From Piper betle (lineage: Eukaryota > Streptophyta > Magnoliopsida > Piperales > Piperaceae), in contig JAURVB010002713.1 in the NCBI GenBank assembly GCA_033002965.1, forward strand, positions 1 to 64,000: a stretch of DNA of 64,000 nt, written 5' to 3'. A program made the position numbers and the translations under genes. The notes below the pieces were generated by a model. It did no database searches and was not told the origin of the DNA. It saw nothing but the letters and a program-made list of their open reading frames with translations. Within the stretch, counting starts at the first letter, position 1, and each line of letters begins with the position of its first letter. Below are positions 11,161-22,200 of this stretch, one piece after another.

Positions 11161-11429
11161 ACTTAGAATGATTAATTATTTATGATTTATCAACTATTTA
11201 AGTATTAATTATGATTTAGATAATTAATTTAAAATGTAAAGTGGACATGAATGATTATATCACATGAATAATTAATTATCTCACTAGATTTGTTGAGAAT
11301 TTAATATTTAATATTTTTGAATTGTTACAAGATATGTTGTCAAAATTTTAATAATGATATATATATTTATATATATGTATATATATATATATATATATTC
11401 GACATTTAGTTGCATGCATTTCTACTCAA

Positions 11430-11457
11430 ATAAAATTATACTTATGTATAATTTTAT
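11430..11457 (+). promoter_or_regulatory. AATAAA hairpin, second copy in the E1 3' LTR
   Basis: Perfect 12-bp arms and TTAT loop identical to 6,097-6,124. The first 3' LTR segment (about 10,470) has lost the hairpin: there the sequence reads directly from CTACTC to a different continuation. Confidence 0.6.
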
Positions 11458-11814
11458 ATTCTCGTTCCGATTAGGATCATTAGTCACAGCTGCGAGTTCA
11501 AAATATCCAGGTCCGTATACTCATTTGAAATGTTGTACTTTCCTTTGTTTGTAGCCCTGGTTGGCCTGATCCTAGATTCAACCACCATGCACTGTAACGA
11601 AGTTGAGGTTAAGGAATTGACTCAGTCAGACACGAGGCTGCACCTTTAAAATTACTATGTGTGTCCTTATAATTAATGGAAATGTTATATTGTCTGTATA
11701 ATTATTTGGAATGTTGTATTGTCCGTATAATTATTTGAAATGTTATATTTTCCCAAACTGGTATAATTATATGAAATGTTGTATTTTCCCAAATTGGTAG
11801 CCTTTGTCGGCACT

Positions 11815-12260
11815 AATCTCAGAATGAGCTCGGAGACGATTTTCAATCTAAGAATGAACTGGGAAACCATGACTAATCTCAAAAGGAATTGGCAAACCAC
11901 CTAATCTCAGCATGAGTTGGGAGACAATTTGTAATCTCAGAATGAACTGGGAGACCACGTAATCTTAGAATGAGTTGGGAGACAATTTCTAATCTCAGAA
12001 TGAACTGGGAGACCATGACTAATCTTACATTGAATTGGGAGACCACCTAATCTCAGAATGATCTGGGAGACAATTTCTAAACTCAGAATGAACTGGGAGA
12101 CCATGACTAATCTCAAAATGAATTGGGAGACCACCTCATCTCAAAATGAGCTGGGAGATGTTTTCTAATCTCAGAATGAGCTAGGAGACGACTTTTACCA
12201 ATCTCAAAATGACTTGAAAGACAAATTTCTAATCTCAGAAAGACCTGAGAGATAATTACT
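11815..12260 (+). repeat. Family-E LTR minisatellite, second copy in the E1 3' LTR
   Basis: About 15 subunits of 28-30 bp with the same three-variant order, preceded by short repeats of a unit containing GGTATAATTAT and TGAAATGTTGTA near 11,680-11,780. Confidence 0.88.
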
Positions 12261-13328
12261 AAAAGACTTGTGAAACTATAATAAAAAATGGGAGAAATGA
12301 TAATAGGGATTTAATTAACTTGTTTCATTTAATTATGCGGCTTAGTGGTTTTATCACTAATGTGAATTTGCCTCTGCAGGTGAGCAGCTTTGGACTAAAG
12401 AATAGAAGTGTGGTTGGTGGTTCTTTTACCAACCTAGGTATGGTGAATCGATAATAAAGTTGGACATCCTTATTATTCTCTTGTGTTATAAATGTGGCTA
12501 TGGGAAACGGTCCGTGACTGTGGGACAGTTATTTTATATTTTGGAGAACATGATTTGTACTATATATTGCGAGACTTATTTACTGTATTTCAATTCATGT
12601 TCTGGAATGTTACATTTATATTACCTATATTATTAAGTAACACCCGGTCCGGTTCGGGCGGGTCATTACAAACTGGCAGACTCGAGCATGGCCTAGTGGG
12701 GCCTAAAATCCATAATCAAGGGATATCACTAGAAATAAATAGGTGGAGCTAGGGTTGAGTGTATGGGCTTGCTCTTGCCACATGGCACAATCTGCACATT
12801 CGACAACTTGTGGCCTAGTGGGGCCCACCTATAGGTATACGCAATATACATATGGACGGAAAGATTGGATCGAGACTGTCCAAAGTCAAAACTGACTTGA
12901 GTCCTAAAAGTGAGTCTGTAGGCGAGAATCATGGCAAGAAGGCTAAATGGGCATTGAACCCTAAACTCAATCAAGCTGGGCCCACAAGGGCACAATACAG
13001 TGATTTGAATTCATATGCTGCATGTAAATGAAATAACCAAAAAATTCCAAACGGATACTAAATACTGGACCGACCTAGATCTAGGCCTAAAATCCTTGCT
13101 AACTCATAAAACTCATATGTATGTTTTCTGTATACACTGATAACTCGTTATATTCACTATCATAATTAAAACTATCATATGCATGATGGGCATACTCAGC
13201 CTCCATAACATGCTCATATAGCCATTTGGAACCCATACTCATACTCAGCCCCATTCTGACTTGATACTGACCCGAACAAGGAAGCACTCAAATCGGGTAA
13301 AACCCAAGCCCAAAAATGGGGTTTTACA

Positions 13329-13338
13329 ACCTCTCCTC
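13329..13338 (-). other. Purine tract (PPT) of F1
   Basis: The minus strand reads GAGGAGAGGT immediately before the 3' LTR terminus TGTAAAACCC. This is the expected position and composition for the plus-strand priming site. Confidence 0.65.
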
Positions 13339-15314
13339 ATAAAAATTCCATCCTTGCAATTTCTCACATTAACTACGATTTGAAGACTCTATTGAAGATG
13401 TCATCTCGTTGGCAATTTGGTAGCTCTCCCTCGAAAGCTAGCTGCATATGGCCCAAATAGACCAATATGATGCTAGAACTCTGAACACTGACGAAGTTCG
13501 CTAGCTCTTTAATAAATTGTCTGGACGGACTACACATGATTGAATCATCTGGTGAAACATTTGATACTTGCTGGATCAACTAACTAGGTTGACCATACAT
13601 ACTCAAAAATCATCTCGCCAGACTAGCTCCTTGGGTCACTGCAAACTATGGGAACTGAAATGCAATGACCTCAGCGGGAAAAACCTAGGTTCACCCCTAA
13701 AGGCCAGTTGGGTGGTCAAGCATGTACTCTATAGCAATGCAAGGTACTAGTCTTAACTACATCAGGAAAAACTATCTCCATGCCAGGTATGCAGCCTATC
13801 ATCTACCCATGTCTCCCTGATCCTCATCAATGTGACAAGTCAATTATGTGTACCCTCAAGACACTCTGCTCAAGGTCCTATGGCAATACTTGGGTGTCGT
13901 GCGAGTCATGCTACTATATGGTGGACTTTAGTATAAAGTAAGGGTATATATTAATGGCTTGTATGGTTCATTGTCGCCAGTCCATGTCAAACACTCAGGT
14001 ATTCCTGTAAGAGGAACTGGACTGCTCACTGGGTCCTAGCTAACTCGGTCTTGAGTCAAATATCTCACACTGTTTCATAATGGAATATGGATAGCTGCTA
14101 TAACTCTGCTGTGTGCTATGTGTGTCATAACTATCTTTAGGACCACAAACTAATGTTAAAGAGAGCTCTCTATGATGGAATGGAGGCGAGAACACTCGTA
14201 CATGTACAACGTGTCTCAAGGAGTATGAAAGTATACTCTACATGGATCTGTAGGATCTTCATCTAGTATGTGGCGTGTGCATTGGTCAATGTATGCTCAT
14301 CTCAGCCATTTGGAAAATAGATAGTATGACTGATATATCTTGAAGGGTGAGTGTGAAAATACTGGGGGAGAGGCTCGGCTCTATCTAACATCTCTAGTCA
14401 TATGAAAATAGATTGGATCTCTCATGGAAACTGGTCACACTACTCTAGGACTCAAACTGGGGGGTATCTCATCCTCACATAGTCTGCCATCATGCCTCTA
14501 TCTGTGGTGATGTATGGATGTTTGTTTGAGTCACGGTGGGTAATAAAACTATATATAGTATACAAGGGGACTCATGAATATGGGTAGGTACATGGACATG
14601 CCTCCAAGTTGTTCATGATTGGACTCTGCCATAGGTGGCCAGCCTATGGAACAGCCAATCAACGGCGAGTCTAAGAGACGGCCCCTAAGTGGCTCTTGCT
14701 TTATCAACTAATAGTAGGCATGTCTTTCTCGAAACCATACTAGTCACGCACTTCTAAATGGATGGGGATCAAATGACCCAAAGAACCACTGTCACTCCTC
14801 AAGTCTACAGGGACTCATAGTGAGGTTTGGCATGTGTCGGTGTGTGACCTATCGTCCCATATGGATTTGTAGTACTAATCTTGACTCACATGACTACTAC
14901 TATTGTGGTAGACTACCAAGCAAACTTGTCAATTAAGATGAGCACACACTAGTGTCCATCTACCTTGTCAACATGGTACGGTTTGATCAAAGTCTTTGTC
15001 TGCATCCCACCCAAGATGGGGTGAAGTTGTCTCCTCCAGATTGGTCTAGTATCGGCTACCTGCATTGTAAGTCCTAAACAGTACCACGAACGTACCTCCT
15101 ATGCTTGGGACAAAGGCTGAATCTTTTGTCTCATGGTAAGAACCTAATCTTGCTAACAAAACACAAGAATAACAATCTCTCTGAAGGACGCTCCCTCACT
15201 AAACCCATCATCTATGCAAAATTACAATACCAGTTCAACACCTTTCATTGGCTAAGGTCACACTGCATGTCTAACCATTTGCTAATCATGTGATATGTAT
15301 ACCATGGCTAAAAC

Positions 15315-17705
15315 AGTAACGACCCGCCCGAACCAGACCGGGTGTTAGTTAAAAATATAGTCAATGTAAATGTAACATTCCAGAACAGGAATTGAAATAC
15401 AGCAAACAAGTCTCGCAAGATATAATATAAATCATAACAACAAATCATGTTATCTAAAATATAAAATAACTGCCCCACAGTCTCGGACCATTTCCCATAA
15501 CCACATTTATAACACAAAAGAATAATAAGGAAGTCCAATTTTTTATTATCGATTCACCATACCTAGGTTGGTAAAAGAACCACCAACCACACTTCTATTC
15601 TTCAATCCACAACTGCTTACCTGTGGAGGCAATTTCGCGTTAGATATATGACTACTAAGCCGCATAATTAAATGAAACAAGTCAATATAATCCCTATTAT
15701 CATTTCACTCGTTTTTTATTACCGTTTCACAAGTCTTTTAGTAATTATCTCTCAGATCATTCTGAGATTAGTAATTTGCCTCTCAGGCCATTTTGAGATT
15801 TGTAAAAGTCATCTCCTAGCTCATTCTGAGATTAGAAATTGTCTCCAACTTCATTATGAGATTAGGTAGTCTCCTAGGTCATTCTAAGATTAGTCATTGT
15901 CTCTCAGTTTATTCTGAGATTAGAAATTTTTCCCAGCTCATTCTGAGATTAAAAATTGTCTCCCAGCTCATTCTGAGATTAGTGCCGATAAAGACTACCA
16001 GTTTGGGAAAATACAACATTTCAAATAATTATACCAATTTTGGAAAATACAACATTTCAAATAACTATACCAGTTTGGGAGATAATTAATTATTTGTATG
16101 ATATAATCATTTAAGTCATATTTTATATTTTAAATTAATTATCTAAATCCTAATTAATACCCAACAATTGATAAAAAAATTATTACTAATAAACAAGTAT
16201 TTAATTTTCCTTTGCGATGATAATTACTTAACCCTGATCTTGATGATTTAATTTACGGTTGTAATTTTTAATTGCTACTATTATTTATTGAAATTTAATT
16301 AATTAAGTTGTTTGATTAAATTATTTAAAATAATTTATATTATTCAAAAATATTATTAATACAATTATTTTAAATTATTCGACTTAATAAGGTTTTGACC
16401 TTTATTTAGTTTCATTATTCTATTTAGATTCGACACTAGTGATTGTTACCTGACTATAGTTGATAACCCATTTTCTTTATTTTTGGCTCATTATTAAAAT
16501 AATCACTTTATTTACCTAATATTAAATTTAATATGGTAAAGGTAAATTCTTTATTTTATTAATTACTTATAACCGTCTAATGTAATTTAATCGCTTGTTG
16601 TGTAGATTAATTATCGACCTTTTATCATACCGTTTCTACGTATTACTCGTGACGATTTCGTACAATAATTAATTAGTTTAGTAACTTTTAACCCATAACC
16701 CATTAAAATAATTATTTTTAAAGATTTATTACATGTTCGTAACATTTTTAACTCGAGTCGGTATCGAGTCAGGTGTTATTCATGAGTTGGTATTATTATT
16801 TAACTCAAGTTGCGTCGAGTTAAGAATTATTTACAAGTTTGCCACCCAAGTCACCATCCCCTATTCCCGACAGTAGTCGCCGACGGTGATTGTCTCCGAC
16901 TGCCGTCAATCGTCGCCGCCTAGCCCTGCCATGCCATTGCAGTGTTGCCCCGGCCAACTCCGGCCGCCTTCCAGCCACAGTGACACCTACATTGCCTGCC
17001 TAGCGGCGAGCATTACCGCCTCAATTGGGTGGTCGCCTCGACACCCTTGACCCCCTATCGACCTTCCCCGACCAAATTGGAACCCGTCACCACCTAGGAT
17101 GACCGAATTTCTTCACCCACCATCGTCACCTCTGACTCTGCCTCCGTCCTCTATTTTTTGGCCATTTACCACCCCAAGCCGGCATCCACACATGTGAAAT
17201 TGACCCTACATTCATTGACAAAGAGAATAGGATCATCTTCCGGCGTCGGAACAACCGTCACCACCAACTATTGGCGAAACTTTGCCTGTGCTTGCCCATC
17301 TCGCCGAAATAGGGGACTCGTCATCCAACAGTTGTGTTTAGTTTCTTTCTTGTAGAATTTAAACTTTAATCCTCACAATTATAAAGCTTATTATCAAATT
17401 AAAATATGCATGCAAGAAAATTAAGAAGAGGGAGATAGGAAGAATACCTAAGCATGGAAGAAGACATGCCAGTAAGGAAGAGGAGAAGAAAATGCAAATG
17501 AAGGATAGTATGGAGGACGTCCTTCATAAAATAAAATGAAATGACGGCTAGGGTATGTGAAAACACCCATATTTCATTTAATTGGGTAACCAGGTAAATA
17601 ATAAAATATAATAATTAACCAGGTAGAATTAACAGGGTATTGAATATAACACGTTTGGTCCTTCCCAAACTGCGGTCGCGTCTTTTTTTTTTCAGGGTCT
17701 TTACA
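15315..17705 (-). mobile_element. E2: solo family-E LTR
   Basis: The minus strand reads from GTAAAGACCC (17,704) to GTTACT (15,315), matching the E1 LTR over both ends, the GC-rich stretch (about 16,855-17,330) and the minisatellite, but without the TA tract and hairpin, which are deleted near 16,080. The direct repeat AAAAC flanks it at 15,310-15,314 and 17,705-17,709, within one base of the LTR edge. No interior, primer site or purine tract adjoins it, so it is a solo LTR left by LTR-LTR recombination within F1's interior. Confidence 0.85.
15745..15985 (-). repeat. Family-E LTR minisatellite in E2
   Basis: About eight subunits carrying CTCATTCTGAG (plus strand), the same family as at 6,434 but shorter and without a clean 88-bp higher order. 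Confidence 0.85.
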
Positions 17706-19270
17706 AAACTCATACATCTATTGTCATCCTTAGTGAACAATCTGACTACTATGACCATCCAATCTGGAGGTCACACTGCCCTATTCTTGGACTTTGTCCA
17801 TATTCATCTCTGAAAGACTCACCAACACTGCCTGATGATCCCCATAAGACAATCACTAACACTATCGTGCAATAAACATTTGACCCAAGGATGTTAGGTT
17901 AAGGCGATGGTATGGACGATGGATGGTGAAGTCAATCATGTGCCATCACATCCAAATACTTCTAGTGCACCTAACTTTCCTCTGCCTGGATGATGTTAAC
18001 GTAACTATATCTTGTCCTCAATCTATGACCCAACTTTCTTCAAAATTATGATATGTAGTCTCTGTGCAATGATAAGAACATTCTCAAGTAGTTGTCCTCT
18101 TGTAGGGTGAAGTAACTACTTGGCCCTTACTTTTACAATAACTGCTCCACTCGGTCGGTGGTAGTGCAATCTACGGATAATGATTGTGCTTCACAAATTG
18201 CAATAGTGTGCATTCGGTCGGTGGTAGTGCATCACGGTCGATGAGTTGGGCAACTTGTATGGTGGTTATGCATCACAAACGGCAATTGTGTTACTCGAAT
18301 AGTTGTTGCGCAACTTGGACGATGGTTCTTGCAATCTAGTGCAGATCTGCTCCTATAAACACTATACTGGTTCTCAATAGCCATCACTGATCCGACCCTG
18401 GGAAATCGAGTGGAATCATGTCAACAATCTAAATCAGCAGTCAAAGGTAATCTCACTTATCCTCATTGTGTTCATGTCTCTGTCAATTGAAGACTAGCCA
18501 ACAATTAAATGACTAGCCAACACTAGTAGAAGAGGGGGAGGCGGTGAAGTGTCCATCAAATTGTAGATCCACCTCGCTACTCATCCTCATCCACTACTAT
18601 CCCCTAGAAGTGGTCCATCTCAAGTCATCTGTCCAACTCTCATTTGTGCTCCAGGTATTCCAAGTGAATAAGTCGATCTGCTGGCATAGTCCCATCTTAT
18701 GTCCACAAAGATCTGTTCGAAGGTCAATGTTCCCCAATGTAATTACAAACTTTGCCTAATAGATCTGTGTAAGGCACTCGATGGTCTTTGCTCATGTGTC
18801 ACGCAACTATGTGAGCATCTGCATACTCCAAGCTCCCTACTTGTGTCACCTCTTATAGCTCCATCTTACGATGTACACTATTTTCTAAGGAAAGGACTAG
18901 TGTGGTGACATGCACAAGATGGGCAATTACTGCAATGTAGTCATCATCCAACTCAACCTCAACTAACTTAGCTTGTGGACACTCTTACGTCTTCCAAATC
19001 ATTGGCACGACAAAAGGAAAGGCGTGTCTCTTAGCTTTTCATGACATCCCAGTGAGATCCAAGTAGGCATCTTCTAAAATCATTATCATATATCCATCTC
19101 ATAACTTCTCAAACCGGTAAATCTGAAAATATGCACTGCTTAGGTATGACTGTGCACACAATCTGAAATCTTAAGGAAAGAACAAATGAAATGCCTGTCG
19201 GATTGGCTAATGACAACTCCACACACTTGGCTCACAACAAAAGTCTTCCATCTCAATTGTCCATGACATG

Positions 19271-19282
19271 GCTATGATACCA
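19271..19282 (-). other. Primer binding site of F1 (tRNA-Met, one mismatch)
   Basis: The plus strand reads GCTATGATACCA against the ideal GCTCTGATACCA, three bases from the LTR end at 19,286. It matches the PBS of F0 at 1,159. Confidence 0.75.
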
Positions 19283-19285
19283 ATT

Positions 19286-22200
19286 TGTAACACCAAAATT
19301 TCAGTTCGCTTAAGAACCAAATCAAAAATGTTGCGATTCAGTTGAGCCATGTTTAAAGTTATCGGTCGATATGACTCGATCGATGAAATAGATCGAAACA
19401 ACTTCCTCAATGTCATGAGATTGGAAAACAATGTTAAATACATGTCAAAACACATCGAACATAAATAAAAGTAGGAAAGTGAATAACTATGCCAAGCTCC
19501 AGTGTGAGCATTTATCTATCCTCACCCAAAGTCGACGTAGGATTTGTAGGACCAAAATATATTATACGAAAACTGTTAGTAATGAATATTAATGGTTCGA
19601 AAAATAACTAATACAAACTGGCAAATGGGTATTTCATTATCCACGGAAACTTATGAAAATTCAAGATTGCCTCACAGTGGTCGGTAATCAAACGAACTTA
19701 AGCAAGTGTCAGCTCGCATGCACAACTAATGTTCATATTTATAAATACAACACTTACGCTCACACACCTTCCATATCACCCGCCATAGTACTTGAGTGAC
19801 AAAAGGAACAGTTAAGTTAGTGCCACAAATTATGGAAATGTGCTGCATTACACAGTACCCTCATACACAGCACACTTCAGGGTTTGAAGGAGTATTAGTG
19901 CGGTTCATACATATCTCCGTACCACTCACTCTCTTATTCGTGAAATCCATAATTGCGTACTTATATAATAGGTTTAGGAAGTAGACTTATACCATATATT
20001 TCTAGAGTTTCAGTTCGAAAACAAACAAAAGATTTCATCCTCGTAGTTTTATTAAACATGTGTAGAAGAGACGACTAAATGGCCCAACATTGGAGGGATC
20101 CGATAAAATGCCACTGATGTCGTCCTACTTCTAAATCATAGTTAAACTCATCATGAAGGGAGTGAGGCAGAGAAGGAGAGTTCTACGAACATGTGGCCCA
20201 AGCTCCAAGCGTATTTGCACATCTACGACGAGCTCGGACTCTGAAACCTACATCAGAACCTACTACTAAGTAAAATACTAACATCTCTATATAATGCATG
20301 CTTATGGTGTGCGCTCATATCATCATTACATCCTAATGGAGAAAACAATGTTGACATGCATACAACTAAACACTTGGCACACAAATCGAGACATAATAAT
20401 AAAAATAAATAAAAAATAAATAAATAAATAATATATACACTCATAGATAATTAAGTAAATAATAAATACATGAACTTAATAATACTTTAATCAAAAAATA
20501 TTAATGCAATTATACTATATGAATACACCGTTAAACATGAGTACATATCACATATACTCGTATTAGTAAATAAATAATTAATTAAATAAATCAATAGACA
20601 AATAAATAAATAAATGACTAATATTAATTAATCACGATAAATATTAAAATAAATATTAAATATACGAACATAAGCCTAAATACATATAAATAATAACACG
20701 AATAAAAAAATAATAACCAATCAAATAAATAACTAAAATAAGATAAACATTAACAAAAATAATATCTATGAACATATACACTATCAATAACAATAAGTAG
20801 TCACATAATCATTCATCATAGTCAACAAATATGTAAGTAATAAGAAATGAATAATCATGAATGAATGAATAAATAAATAAATAAAATATTTAATAAATAA
20901 AGAAAAATTCTCATAACATCCAAACAATGTGAATATGCATCTAAACTAATGTAAGGGTTCTCGAATTACCAAAACAGTCGAGAAACGATTGAAAACAGGC
21001 TGAATCCGGCCGAACGGAACTGAACCGGACCGAACAGAGCTAAACCAGACCAAACCAAGTTGAACCAGCTCGATATAGGTAAATTGGAAAACTTGGCTGG
21101 GTTGACTAGGCAGACATAAACTTGACTAATGAACATAGACATGAGTTTGGACTTGTGGACTCGAACATGGCCAAGTGGATGCAAACGTGGATGGTGGATC
21201 CGGTCACTAGAAAATGGACCAAACAGAGGGTGGCAGTGCCCATCGCCGAAAAATGCCGATTGTAGTGCGACCGGGACATTTGAAAAAATCGGAATTAGGG
21301 TCTGAATCGGTTTCCGTAGGAGTTACTGAATCGAATTAAATAGGTCTCAAATCGGTTAAAAATCGGTTTAGTTGAATTGCTCTAAATCAGTCATATACAA
21401 AAATTTGACAACTCAAAACATAAATGCATAAAATGCATAATTACATAATTTTTCAATACAAATATACTTTAGTACAGGCACAAAAGATAAATATTATTTA
21501 TCATCATAGGACAACAATTTCATAAGTGTAACGTTTATTATATTATCATTTGTTCTCTATCAAATCATAATAACAAGTTATCAATACAAAATTTTTATCC
21601 TGCCTTAATTTTCCTGGTGTAGCACAAAAGATAATAACAAGTTATCCCGCGTTAATTTACCCGGTGTAGCACACCAACCAAGTTTTTTATTATCCCATGT
21701 AAAACTAAATTTAGTCCCATCAAAACATAAATGTTTTGACCAATACATCATCAGAACTTGTCTTCAGCAATTTAGGATGAAAAACAACCAACTTTCCTCA
21801 AAATTTGAAGAAGCGGATTTTTTAAAAAAATAGCAACTTTCCTTCTGCCGAAAAGAAAATTCCAAAACTTAGAATTTACCAATATAAAATATTGATAAGT
21901 ATATATCAGATTAAAAATTAAAAATGGACAAAGTGTCATACATACGAAAAAGTTGAAGAAATTGAAAGAAAAGAGCCTGTTTCTTTGTCCTGTACTGGTA
22001 GGATTTTCCTCACTTTATTCATACCATGTACCTAGCAACAAAGACGGTCCAAGGAGTAATAGGTTGATCCTGCGTGGCCTGATCCTTCACTCCCCCGCCA
22101 ACGGTCACAGCGCTACCATTCTCCATCTCCAAAACAGCGATCACCTCTTCGCTACCTTGGTCTCCATCACAGCCCGTACCTGGCCGTTCCCTTCCCCTGC

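Larger units (their letters stand above)
4306..12670 (+). mobile_element. E1: Ty3/Gypsy chromovirus, degenerate
   Basis: It consists of 5' LTR 4,306-7,408, primer site 7,411-7,422, gag, RT-RNase H, an integrase N-terminus, then a truncated and internally duplicated 3' LTR ending at 12,670. The flanks GACTG (4,301-4,305) and AACTG (12,671-12,675) are a target duplication with one mismatch. Joining the outer flanks restores the sequence seen uninterrupted near 21,140-21,170 in the other F1 LTR, which proves the insertion site. Protease, most of integrase and the start of the 3' LTR are missing, and the frames are full of stops, so it is dead. Confidence 0.88.
9661..12670 (+). mobile_element. 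E1 3' LTR, 5'-truncated and internally duplicated
   Basis: It starts at the equivalent of 5' LTR position about 5,290, so about 1 kb of U3 is missing. From 9,661 to about 11,160 it follows the 5' LTR as far as the minisatellite, then at about 11,170 it restarts from the equivalent of about 5,880 and runs to the proper end at 12,670. The TA tract, hairpin region and minisatellite are therefore present twice. Unequal recombination between LTR copies is the likely cause. Confidence 0.8.
2409..13328 (-). mobile_element. F1 3' LTR, split by E1
   Basis: The LTR parts are 2,409-4,305 and 12,676-13,328, about 2.55 kb once E1 and its duplication are removed. They align with 19,286-24,095 in the same order: LTR start, AT-rich middle, then the block around 12,680-13,000 matching 21,140-21,190 plus 23,460-23,760. 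The terminus at 13,328 reads GGGTTTTACA and is next to a purine tract on the minus strand. This copy lacks about 2.2 kb present in the 5' LTR (around 21,190-23,460), so either the 5' LTR gained an insert or this one lost sequence. Confidence 0.7.
13329..19270 (-). mobile_element. F1 interior, apparently non-coding (E2 nested inside)
   Basis: Excluding E2, the interior is 13,329-15,314 plus 17,706-19,270. I searched both strands for gag, RT, RNase H and integrase motifs and found none. The open frames are short and unlike retroelement proteins. The part at 18,330-19,270 is conserved with F0 (124-1,158), so the sequence was propagated as part of an element rather than being random host DNA. Copy-number variation of short motifs (for example CGGTCGGTGGTAGTGC near 18,155 and 18,213) is visible. 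A protein too diverged to recognise by eye cannot be excluded. Confidence 0.6.

Noticed and set aside
13329..19270. Tandem F element with a shared LTR
   Set aside because: The LTR interrupted at 2,408 resumes at 24,096 with TAAAC/TAAAT at the joints, so nesting explains the arrangement better.
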